From Suttonella ornithocola (GTDB lineage: Bacteria > Pseudomonadota > Gammaproteobacteria > Cardiobacteriales > Cardiobacteriaceae): a DNA stretch of 6,606 nt. The stretch covers positions 1 to 6,606 of the forward strand of contig NZ_LWHB01000015.1 in assembly GCF_001889065.1 (NCBI RefSeq), read 5' to 3'. How positions within the stretch are numbered: position 1 is the first letter of the stretch; every line of letters begins with the position of its first letter. Below are positions 1 to 5,669 of the stretch, one piece after another. A program made the position numbers and the translations under genes. The notes under the pieces were generated by a model. It worked only from the letters and a program-made list of their open reading frames with translations, ran no database searches and was not told where the DNA came from.

Positions 1-437
1 GAGATCAATGAATCCTATTTTGGCGCAAAGCGTCAAAGGGATTATCATGACAAGCTCAAACGTGGTCGTGGGACTTTAAAACAATCCGTCTTTGGTATCT
101 TTGAAAGACAAGGTCGTATCTATACTGAGATCATTCCCGACTGTAAGAAAAAGACCTTGCAAGGTGTTATTCTTGGTAAAGTAGCGCTTGATAGTGTCAT
201 ATACTCGGATGGTTGGCGTGATTACAATGGCTTGGTTGACGTTGGCTATGCGAAACATTTTAGAGTAGAGCATGGCAATAACGAGTTTGCTCATGGGTAT
301 TGCCATATCAATGGTATGGAGTCTTTTTAGAGCTTTACAAGCGGAGACTGAGCAAGTTTAACGGTGTTACAGTCAATTTTGAGCTTTACTTAAAAGAGTG
401 CAAGTGGCGTTGGAATCAGAACTCTTTTGGAACTTGA
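1..437 (+). pseudogene. IS1595-family transposase remnant (3' part, 5' end outside window)
   Basis: This is the C-terminal part of a DDE-type (ISXO2-like) transposase, the enzyme that cuts and joins the ends of an IS1595-family element. Frame 1 opens at the window edge with EINESYFGAKR, then shows KRGRG, VFGIFERQGRIYTEI, the second catalytic Asp in YSDGW, and HINGMESF. Three lesions are visible. First, family members normally read E-(I/V)-D-E-S-Y-F at the first catalytic Asp, and this copy has Asn (AAT at 7-9). Second, the Trp expected after MESF is an amber codon (TAG, 328-330). Third, one base is missing at about 337-340, so the expected TKRRLSKFNG continues in another frame. That frame reads RRLSKFNGVTVNFELYLKEC to a TGA at 435-437. 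The family call rests on remembered motifs and is strong. The copy cannot make an active enzyme. Confidence 0.88.
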
Positions 438-461
438 TTAAGTGATTTCTCCAATCTCTGC

Positions 462-472
462 TAGTCTAGAGC
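462..472. repeat. Candidate right terminal repeat of the IS1595 remnant
   Basis: TAGTCTAGAGC lies 25 to 35 bases past the transposase stop, where an IS right end would be expected. Its reverse complement, GCTCTAGACTA, equals bases 2-12 of the left arm of the palindrome at 3326-3364. An 11-base match alone would be expected by chance in a window of this size, so only its position makes it notable. No target-site duplication can be tested because the left end of the element is outside the window. Confidence 0.3.
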
Positions 473-488
473 TTTTCTAATTTATGAG

Positions 489-1427
489 TTAATCAGCAGT
501 TATTAGATTATTTAAGATTTCTTGAGCGCCTTGCGCTAATAAATGGTCAGCAGCTGCATGCCCTAGCGTACTAGCATCAGTTTGTAGAGCGCTGTCTTGA
601 TAGTTAAGGACGTTTTTCCCATCAGGTGTTCCGATTTTTGCGCGTAGATAGATGTTGTTTTGATCTAAGGTTGCAAAGGCAGCAAGTGGGACTTGGCAAG
701 AACCTTGTAAGCGTTCGTTGATGATTCGTTCGGTGCGAACGCAAAGTTCGGTTGGTGCGTGATTAAGTGCTGTCAGTAGCGGTAATATAGGGCTTTTTTG
801 ATGGCATTCGATACCAATAGCGCCTTGTCCTATGGCGGGTAGAGATTGGTCGAAGGAGAGTTTTGCGGTAATGCGTTCAGCTAAGTCAAGGCGTTTAAGC
901 CCAGCGCTAGCAAGAATAATGGCATCAAATTGTCCGTTATCAAGTTTGGAGAGGCGAGTTTGTACGTTACCGCGTAAATCAAGAAGTTCGAGGTCAGGAC
1001 GAAGTGCAGTGATTTGCATTCGACGACGAAGAGAGCATGTACCAACTTTTGCACCTTTGGGTAAGGCTTCTAGATTGGTGTAATGGTTACTCACAAAGGC
1101 ATCACTTGGATCTTCACGCTCAAGAATAGCGGCTAAGGTAAAGCCTTCTGGAAATTCAATGCCAACATCTTTCATGGAATGGACAGCGATATCAGCAATG
1201 CCTTCTTGCATGGCAAGTTCGAGTTCTTTAATAAATAGTCCTTTGCCGCCAATTTTTGAGAGAGAGGAATTAAGAAGCTGATCACCTTTAGTGGTCATCG
1301 GAATGAGACGAATATTGATTTCTGGATAATGTTGTCGTAGAAGTTTGGCAACGTGTTCTGCTTGCCAAAGGGCGAGTTTGCTTTCTCGGGTAGCAATACG
1401 AATTTCTTTAGGAAAGGATGCGGTCAT
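489..1427 (-). CDS. hemC: Hydroxymethylbilane synthase (porphobilinogen deaminase)
   Basis: This cytosolic enzyme joins four porphobilinogen molecules into hydroxymethylbilane, the linear tetrapyrrole on the way to uroporphyrinogen III, haem and sirohaem. The 312-residue product is the usual length for the family. Visible motifs are ATRESKLALWQA near residues 12-23, AVHSMKDV with the catalytic Asp at about 87, the substrate-binding arginines in CSLRRR (131-136), LRGNVQTRLSKLDNG (151-165), and GSCQVP with the dipyrromethane-cofactor Cys at about 244. No key residue is missing. The ATG at 1425-1427 gives the usual N-terminus, a few residues before IRIATR. The ribosome site in front of it is weak (GAG only). 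The gene diverges from argH, as in several gammaproteobacteria. hemD, its frequent downstream partner, is not present; an IS remnant lies there instead. No clear terminator follows the stop. Confidence 0.97.
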   Translation of the reverse strand: MTASFPKEIRIATRESKLALWQAEHVAKLLRQHYPEINIRLIPMTTKGDQLLNSSLSKIGGKGLFIKELELAMQEGIADIAVHSMKDVGIEFPEGFTLAAILEREDPSDAFVSNHYTNLEALPKGAKVGTCSLRRRMQITALRPDLELLDLRGNVQTRLSKLDNGQFDAIILASAGLKRLDLAERITAKLSFDQSLPAIGQGAIGIECHQKSPILPLLTALNHAPTELCVRTERIINERLQGSCQVPLAAFATLDQNNIYLRAKIGTPDGKNVLNYQDSALQTDASTLGHAAADHLLAQGAQEILNNLITAD

Positions 1428-1447
1428 GAATAAGCTCGGTTACAATC

Positions 1448-1453
1448 TATACT
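1448..1453 (+). promoter_or_regulatory. Candidate argH -10 element
   Basis: TATACT matches the sigma-70 -10 consensus at 5 of 6 positions and sits 44 bases before the argH start. No good -35 hexamer lies at the right distance. The element falls just beside the candidate hemC -10 on the other strand, so the two promoters would compete for the same DNA if both are real. Confidence 0.3.
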
Positions 1454-1456
1454 TTT

Positions 1457-1485
1457 AGCATAACGTGTTGCTTGGTTTCGAGCAA
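1457..1485 (-). promoter_or_regulatory. Candidate hemC promoter
   Basis: On the - strand, TTGCTC (1480-1485) and TATGCT (1457-1462) are separated by 17 bases, a sigma-70-like arrangement. The hexamers match consensus at 3 of 6 and 4 of 6 positions. The leader to the hemC ATG would be about 20-25 nt. The call rests on position and spacing only. Confidence 0.35.
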
Positions 1486-1497
1486 ATAGGATGAAAA

Positions 1498-2889
1498 ATG
1501 ACAGAAAAAACAAATAGTGCTTGGGGTGGACGCTTTCAAGAATCAACAGATGCGTTTGTAGCAGAGTTTACGGCTTCAGTCGGATTTGATCAAAGAATGG
1601 CAGAACAAGATATTCAAGGCTCATTGGCGCATGCGCAAATGTTAGTAAAGCAAGGGATTTTATCGGCAGAAGATGGTCAGGCGATACAAAAAGGTTTGGA
1701 GCAGGTTAAAGCAGAGATTGTAGAAGGGCGCTTTCAATGGTCGATAGCGCTAGAAGATGTGCATATGAATATTGAAAAGCGATTAACAGATTTAATTGGT
1801 GATGCCGGTAAACGTTTACATACGGGACGATCAAGGAATGATCAAGTTGCAACTGATATTCGCCTTTATACGCGTCAAGCAATCGATCAGGTTTTGTCAG
1901 AGATTGCGCGTTTGCAATCAGGGATTTTATCGGTAGCAGAAAAGGAAGCGGATACGATTATGCCAGGGTTCACGCATTTGCAAGTGGCTCAACCGGTAAC
2001 TTTTGGTCATCATTTATTGGCGTGGTATGAGATGTTAACGCGTGATGCAGGCCGTTTTGAGGATTGTCGTAAGCGCTTAAATGTTTCCCCTTTGGGAGCT
2101 GCTGCTTTGGCAGGAACAACGTATCCGATTGATCGTGAGTTTAGCGCACAGCAATTAGGTTTTGATGGGGTTTGTCAGAATTCTTTGGATGCGGTTTCAG
2201 ATAGGGATTTTGCGATTGAGTTTTGTACGGCAGCATCTACGTTATTAATGCATTTATCGCGTTTTTCTGAAGAGCTTATTCTTTGGAATTCTGCGGCGTT
2301 TCAATTTATAGATTTGCCTGATCGTTTTTGTACGGGATCATCGATTATGCCGCAGAAAAAGAATCCTGATGTTCCAGAGTTAGTGCGTGGAAAAACGGGA
2401 CGTGTTTACGGGCATTTGATGGCATTATTGACCTTGATGAAAGGGCAACCCTTGGCTTATAACAAGGATAATCAGGAAGATAAGGAACCGTTGTTTGATA
2501 GTATTGATACAGTTTTAGGCTGTTTACGAGCATTTGCGGATATGGTGCCACATTTACAGCCGAATCGTGAAAAAATGAGAGCAGCAGCTGAACAAGGCTT
2601 CTCGACCGCTACTGATTTAGCAGATTATCTCGTGCGGAAGGGCATTGCTTTTAGAGATGCTCATGAGATTGTGGGGAAATCAGTTCATGAAGCGGTTGAG
2701 CGAGGCTGTGATTTATCGGCGTTATCTTTGGCGTATTATCAGCAGCTTTGTCCTGTGATTGAGGAGGATGTTTATACGGTTTTAACGGTTGAAGGATCGG
2801 TAAATGCGCGTAATCATATCGGTGGTACAGCGCCAGCACAAGTGAGAGCGAGAATTTCTATATTGAAAAATAAGGACAAAGATTGTTAA
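1498..2889 (+). CDS. argH: Argininosuccinate lyase
   Basis: This cytosolic homotetrameric enzyme splits argininosuccinate into arginine and fumarate, the final step of arginine synthesis. The product has 463 residues, close to the E. coli enzyme (457). Motifs in order are AWGGRF near the N-terminus, the LEDVHMNIE segment (85-93), HTGRSRNDQVATD (108-120), PGFTHLQVAQP with the catalytic His near 160, and the superfamily signature GSSIMPQKKNP (280-290) with the flexible-loop catalytic Ser at 281 or 282. It ends with NARNHIGGTAP (437-446). The ATG at 1498 is preceded by an AGGA at 1488-1491. The nearby ATG at 1491 is in another frame. No arginine-repressor (ARG box) pair was recognised upstream. 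The gene is complete, and the next gene starts 83 bases after its stop. Confidence 0.98.
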   Translation: MTEKTNSAWGGRFQESTDAFVAEFTASVGFDQRMAEQDIQGSLAHAQMLVKQGILSAEDGQAIQKGLEQVKAEIVEGRFQWSIALEDVHMNIEKRLTDLIGDAGKRLHTGRSRNDQVATDIRLYTRQAIDQVLSEIARLQSGILSVAEKEADTIMPGFTHLQVAQPVTFGHHLLAWYEMLTRDAGRFEDCRKRLNVSPLGAAALAGTTYPIDREFSAQQLGFDGVCQNSLDAVSDRDFAIEFCTAASTLLMHLSRFSEELILWNSAAFQFIDLPDRFCTGSSIMPQKKNPDVPELVRGKTGRVYGHLMALLTLMKGQPLAYNKDNQEDKEPLFDSIDTVLGCLRAFADMVPHLQPNREKMRAAAEQGFSTATDLADYLVRKGIAFRDAHEIVGKSVHEAVERGCDLSALSLAYYQQLCPVIEEDVYTVLTVEGSVNARNHIGGTAPAQVRARISILKNKDKDC

Positions 2890-2960
2890 ATTATCAGGCG
2901 GTAATGGTAAGAAAGCTTTTTTCCCCGTATTGTGTCCTATCTTAGGATTATTTAATTTTT

Positions 2961-2966
2961 AGGAGA
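2961..2966 (+). promoter_or_regulatory. Shine-Dalgarno that fixes the lipoprotein start
   Basis: AGGAGA ends 6 bases before the ATG at 2973 and directly abuts a GTG at 2967 in the same frame. A ribosome cannot use this site for the GTG, so translation should start at the ATG and give an N-terminus of MKKSYKLA. Confidence 0.8.
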
Positions 2967-2972
2967 GTGAAT

Positions 2973-3308
2973 ATGAAAAAATCATATAAGTTAGCAGCGC
3001 TTTCGTTAGCAACTTTATTGATAAGCGCTTGTGCGCAAACGCGTGAGCAAGCAATGATGCAAAATGCAGTCATTGGTGCCGCCGTTGGCGCAGCAGCAGG
3101 GCAGGCTTTTGGACATAATACAAAAACGACTGTAGCAGGCGCAGCAGTGGGTGGAATTATTGGTTCTCAAGTAAATGCTGGCTACAATAATAATACGCCT
3201 AATAATGGCTATTATAATTCCACACCTGCGCAGCAGCCACAACAAAATGGTTATTATAATAATGCATCTCAACAACCAAATAATGGCTACTATAATTATG
3301 GCTATTAA
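2973..3308 (+). CDS. Glycine-zipper lipoprotein with Asn/Gln/Tyr-rich tail
   Basis: The 111-residue product looks like a small outer-membrane-directed lipoprotein of the glycine-zipper type (OsmB/SlyB-like architecture), with no defined enzymatic role. Residues 1-20 form a lipoprotein signal: Lys-Lys start, hydrophobic core LAALSLATLLI, and lipobox ISAC with the lipidated Cys at 20. Residue +2 of the mature protein is Ala, not Asp, which favours outer-membrane sorting. Residues 32-67 carry two Gly/Ala-rich segments, AVIGAAVGAAAGQAFG and VAGAAVGGIIGSQV, typical of a paired glycine zipper. Residues 69-111 are low-complexity, rich in Asn, Gln, Pro and Tyr, with three NGYYN copies. Such proteins often affect envelope integrity or stress tolerance, but nothing here shows a specific job. 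The gene follows argH on the same strand after 83 bases and converges with the mgtC-like gene. Confidence 0.85.
   Translation: MKKSYKLAALSLATLLISACAQTREQAMMQNAVIGAAVGAAAGQAFGHNTKTTVAGAAVGGIIGSQVNAGYNNNTPNNGYYNSTPAQQPQQNGYYNNASQQPNNGYYNYGY
3204..3296 (+). repeat. Three imperfect NGYYN-encoding repeats
   Basis: The codons for Asn-Gly-Tyr-Tyr-Asn recur at 3204-3218, 3246-3260 and 3282-3296 (for example AATGGCTATTATAAT), separated by Pro/Gln/Asn-rich linkers. The copies differ at third codon positions, so this is an old duplication or selection on the peptide, not a fresh slippage event. Confidence 0.75.
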
Positions 3309-3325
3309 ATTTTAAGTATTCTAGA

Positions 3326-3364
3326 GGCTCTAGACTAATAGGAACAACCTATTAGTCTAGAGCC
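3326..3364. repeat. Perfect 17-bp palindrome with 5-base loop
   Basis: The left arm GGCTCTAGACTAATAGG (3326-3342) and right arm CCTATTAGTCTAGAGCC (3348-3364) are exact inverse complements around AACAA. It lies between two convergent genes, so it could end transcription from either side. However, neither strand has a T-run after the stem, so it is not a standard intrinsic terminator. The GG...CC outward ends and 11 bases shared with the end of the IS1595 remnant (462-472) suggest a fused pair of IS-type terminal repeats, that is, a minimal MITE or REP-like element. The 8-base flanks (3318-3325 and 3365-3372) are not direct repeats. Confidence 0.8.
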
Positions 3365-3444
3365 ATATCAATTATCTAACTAAAAGAAACTTTATAAAAA
3401 TAAATTTCTTGACATACTTTTCAAAGTACTACTAAATATTTAAG

Positions 3445-4179
3445 TTAAAGAAAATACTTTATTTCAATCGCCTGAATCTGCTCAATTCCTTTTAATTCTT
3501 TATAAATAGAATAAGAAGTTTCTTGCTCTGGAATTTGTGCTTGAATAGCTATCGTTAGTGTATTTTCATTCTTTTCTTTAATACCAATGCTTTTAATCTG
3601 CTGAACACGTTTATTTAACCTTTCGGAAATAATATTGACATCCATTTCTGGTGGAATCTCTAATTTAATCATTACATGATTAAACTTTTGTCGTTTTGGC
3701 AACAGAATTTTAACGTAATGACTATACCGTAAAACCAATAAAATAATTAGTGAGACAATAATTGCATCTCCATAAAATCCTGCACCAATAGCAATTCCCA
3801 TCGCAGCTGATACCCAAATCATCGCGGCGGTAGTAATACCAGAAATCATATCGTTAGTTTTATGCAAAATAACGCCTGTTCCTAGGAAGCCAATACCACT
3901 TACCACCTGCGCTGCAAGTCGCATAGGATCTGTTCGAATATTTGCTGATAACGCTGCGTAGTATTCTGCTGCACTTATAGAAACAATGGTTAAAATACAA
4001 GTTGTTACAGAAATAATAATACAGGTACGCACGCCAACAGGTTTACGTTTAGCTTCTCTTTCTAAACCAATAATTCCGCCCAATACGATTGCTAAAAGCA
4101 ATTTACCATACGCCATAGTATTGAGCTGATGATTAAATTGGTCACTAATAAAGGTAAATAATGATGTAACATCAGACAT
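3445..4179 (-). CDS. MgtC/SapB-family inner-membrane protein
   Basis: The product is a 244-residue member of the MgtC/SapB family. The best-known relatives are linked to growth in low magnesium and survival in hosts, but many members are of unknown function. The N-terminal half has about five hydrophobic segments (near 24-40, 52-70, 86-107, 113-133 and 137-152). It carries the family signatures GLEREAKRKPVGVRT (38-52) with the conserved acidic residues, RTDPMRLAAQVVSGIGFLGTG (82-102), and GITTAAMIWVSAAMG (114-128). Residues about 168-244 form a soluble C-terminal domain like the ACT-type tail of longer MgtC proteins. The ATG at 4177-4179 follows a strong AGAGGGA site. It lies 16 nt after slyX, so the two are probably co-transcribed. 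No Mg2+-sensing leader is visible ahead of it. A specific gene symbol is not justified. Confidence 0.9.
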   Translation of the reverse strand: MSDVTSLFTFISDQFNHQLNTMAYGKLLLAIVLGGIIGLEREAKRKPVGVRTCIIISVTTCILTIVSISAAEYYAALSANIRTDPMRLAAQVVSGIGFLGTGVILHKTNDMISGITTAAMIWVSAAMGIAIGAGFYGDAIIVSLIILLVLRYSHYVKILLPKRQKFNHVMIKLEIPPEMDVNIISERLNKRVQQIKSIGIKEKNENTLTIAIQAQIPEQETSYSIYKELKGIEQIQAIEIKYFL

Positions 4180-4195
4180 AATTTTCCCTCTTTTA

Positions 4196-4408
4196 TCAAT
4201 AATGCGGTGGAATTTCTTCTCGTAGACTAAAAGGCTTATCTATTGATTGATGCTTTTGCACGCGTTGTAATTCAGCATTAATGATTTGGATGATTCTCTG
4301 TTGTTCCGCTAATTGCTGATTAAGCTCGCTTACTGTGTGATTTAAGCTATCAATTAAATCCTCCTGCCAAGCCAACCGTTCTTCTATATTAGTTAATCTT
4401 TTTTCCAT
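4196..4408 (-). CDS. slyX: SlyX family protein
   Basis: The product is a 70-residue SlyX-like protein, a small coiled-coil family of unknown function widespread in gammaproteobacteria. It starts MEKRLTNIEERLAWQED, continues as a heptad-type coiled coil rich in Leu, Ile, Gln and Glu to about residue 50, and ends in the family hallmark PPHY. I chose the ATG at 4406-4408, preceded by GAGAAAAG. A GTG at 4433-4435 would add nine residues, but that codon lies inside the fba terminator stem and has no ribosome site. The length fits the family, which is about 70 residues. slyX is followed by the mgtC-like gene after 16 nt. No separate promoter is evident between the terminator and the start, so its transcription may depend on read-through from fba. 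Confidence 0.9.
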   Translation of the reverse strand: MEKRLTNIEERLAWQEDLIDSLNHTVSELNQQLAEQQRIIQIINAELQRVQKHQSIDKPFSLREEIPPHY

Positions 4409-4418
4409 GCTTTTCTCA

Positions 4419-4448
4419 CAAATAAAAAGCGCCACCTAAAGGTGGCGC
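4419..4448 (-). terminator. Intrinsic terminator of fba
   Basis: On the - strand, GCGCCACC and GGTGGCGC form a perfect 8-bp GC-rich stem around the loop TTTA (4429-4448), followed by TTTTTATTT. It begins 21 bases after the fba stop codon and lies between fba and slyX. Confidence 0.93.
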
Positions 4449-4469
4449 ATAAATAAATTTTACGTTTAA

Positions 4470-5549
4470 TTAAATACCGTCGCGCCATTGTAAATCACGA
4501 TAAGCTTCTTCTAAGCGCTTAGAAATAGACTCTTCCATTTTACGTAACCAAACACGCGGATCATAGTATTTTTTGTTTGGTGCATCAGCGCCTTCTGGGT
4601 TACCTAACTGGCCTTGTAAATAGTCTTTATTTGCATTGTAGTACTGTAAAATACCATCCCAAGCTGCCCACTGAGTATCAGTATCAATATTCATTTTTAC
4701 TACGCCATAGCTAACGGCTTCTTTGATTTCTGCTTCTGTAGAACCAGAACCGCCATGGAAGACTAAATCTAAAGGACGATCGCCTAAGCCAAATTTTTCA
4801 GCAACATATTTTTGTGAATTATCTAAAATTTTTGGCGTTAATTTTACGTTGCCGGGTTTGTAAACACCATGAACGTTACCAAAAGATGCAGCAATCGTAA
4901 AACGTGGGCTTACTTGGCTAAGTTGCTCATAGGCATAAGCGACATCTTCTGGTTGTGTATAAAGTAGAGAATTATCAACATCTGAATTATCAACGCCATC
5001 TTCTTCCCCACCAGTAACACCTAATTCAATTTCAAGCGTCATATTCATTTTTGACATGCGCTCAAAGTATTTCTTACTAAGTGCAATATTTTCTTCCAAA
5101 GGCTCTTCTGAAAGATCAATCATGTGAGAAGAGAATAATGGTTTACCCGTTTCTTTGAAATGCTTTTCACCTGCATCTAATAATCCATCAATCCAAGGCA
5201 ATAATTTTTTAGCGCAATGGTCAGTATGCAAAATGACAGGAATACCATATTCCTCTGCAAGCGCATGAACATGCTTAGCACCGGCGATGGCGCCTAATAC
5301 ATCTGGACGCGTACCATTTGTGGGCTTAATTCCTTTTCCAGCATAAAAAGCAGAACCACCATTAGAGAACTGAATAATAATAGGCGCTTTTAGGCGCGCC
5401 GCTGTTTCTAAAGCGGCATTCACAGAGTCAGAACCCACACAGTTCATTGCTGGGATAGCAAAACCGTGCTCTTTAGCATAAGCATAAATTTTTTGAACAT
5501 CATCACCAGTTGCGACACCTGGTTTTACAATATCAAGAATACTAGGCAT
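4470..5549 (-). CDS. fbaA: Class II fructose-bisphosphate aldolase (class IIA, FbaA type)
   Basis: This Zn2+-dependent cytosolic enzyme reversibly splits fructose 1,6-bisphosphate into dihydroxyacetone phosphate and glyceraldehyde 3-phosphate in glycolysis and gluconeogenesis. At 359 residues it has exactly the length of E. coli FbaA and aligns with it by eye without gaps over long stretches. Visible active-site residues are the proton-shuttle Asp110 and Zn ligand His111 in HTDHCAKKLLPW, Glu175 in TLEIELG, His227 in GNVHGVYKPGN, His265 in FHGGSGST, and the phosphate/substrate loop NIDTDTQW (287-294). The flexible-loop region GGEEDGVDN is intact. The ATG at 5547-5549 follows AGAAAGGA. It has its own promoter and a strong terminator, so it is probably monocistronic with some read-through into slyX. 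Nothing is missing. Confidence 0.98.
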   Translation of the reverse strand: MPSILDIVKPGVATGDDVQKIYAYAKEHGFAIPAMNCVGSDSVNAALETAARLKAPIIIQFSNGGSAFYAGKGIKPTNGTRPDVLGAIAGAKHVHALAEEYGIPVILHTDHCAKKLLPWIDGLLDAGEKHFKETGKPLFSSHMIDLSEEPLEENIALSKKYFERMSKMNMTLEIELGVTGGEEDGVDNSDVDNSLLYTQPEDVAYAYEQLSQVSPRFTIAASFGNVHGVYKPGNVKLTPKILDNSQKYVAEKFGLGDRPLDLVFHGGSGSTEAEIKEAVSYGVVKMNIDTDTQWAAWDGILQYYNANKDYLQGQLGNPEGADAPNKKYYDPRVWLRKMEESISKRLEEAYRDLQWRDGI

Positions 5550-5589
5550 AAAATTTCCTTTCTTAACGGAAGTGAATAATAATTGCTCT

Positions 5590-5618
5590 ATTATACCTAT
5601 TGTTTGCTCAATTGCCCA
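5590..5618 (-). promoter_or_regulatory. fba promoter
   Basis: On the - strand a perfect -10 hexamer TATAAT occupies 5590-5595. TGGGCA (5613-5618; 4 of 6 matches to TTGACA) precedes it by 17 bases, and TTGGGC is available one base further away. The leader to the fba ATG would be about 34 nt. It lies just downstream of the terminator-like hairpin of the preceding gene, as expected for an independent unit. Confidence 0.7.
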
Positions 5619-5632
5619 ATCTTGATAAATTC

Positions 5633-5669
5633 AAAAAAATTTAGCATTTTGAAAGAATCTTAAAATGCT
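5633..5669 (-). terminator. Terminator-like hairpin overlapping the HAD gene stop
   Basis: On the - strand AGCATTTT (5662-5669) and AAAATGCT (5643-5650) form a perfect 8-bp stem with an 11-base loop, followed by AA, an A and seven T (5633-5639). The stem encodes the last codons of the HAD gene and covers the first base of its TAA stop codon read from this side. The stem is AT-rich, so it may be inefficient. Confidence 0.6.

Noticed and set aside
76..306. Open frame of 76 codons on the - strand
   Set aside because: It lies wholly across the transposase remnant on the other strand, has no family resemblance, and is explained by the coding strand.
832..1083. Open frame of 83 codons on the + strand
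   Set aside because: It is the reverse of hemC, with an Arg/Ser-rich composition typical of an antisense shadow.
1468..1485. Inverted repeat TTGCT...AGCAA between hemC and argH as an operator
   Set aside because: Five-base arms are expected by chance, and no known regulator site was recognised.
2345..2839. Two open frames on the - strand inside argH (2345-2551 and 2651-2839)
   Set aside because: Both are shadows of the argH coding sequence with no ribosome site or recognisable domain.
3015..3275. Open frame of 86 codons on the - strand rich in Ile, Cys and Arg
   Set aside because: It is the complement of the low-complexity lipoprotein gene. The lipobox, ribosome site and glycine zipper prove the + strand is coding.
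3415..3428. Small inverted repeat TACTTT-TC-AAAGTA past the mgtC stop
   Set aside because: The two-base loop and AT-only stem are too weak, and no clear T-run follows for an mgtC terminator.
3409..3438. Perfect TTGACA (3409-3414) followed by TAAATA on the + strand, pointing into mgtC antisense
   Set aside because: The -10 match is only 3 of 6 at 18-base spacing in AT-rich DNA, and no gene or RNA structure lies downstream.
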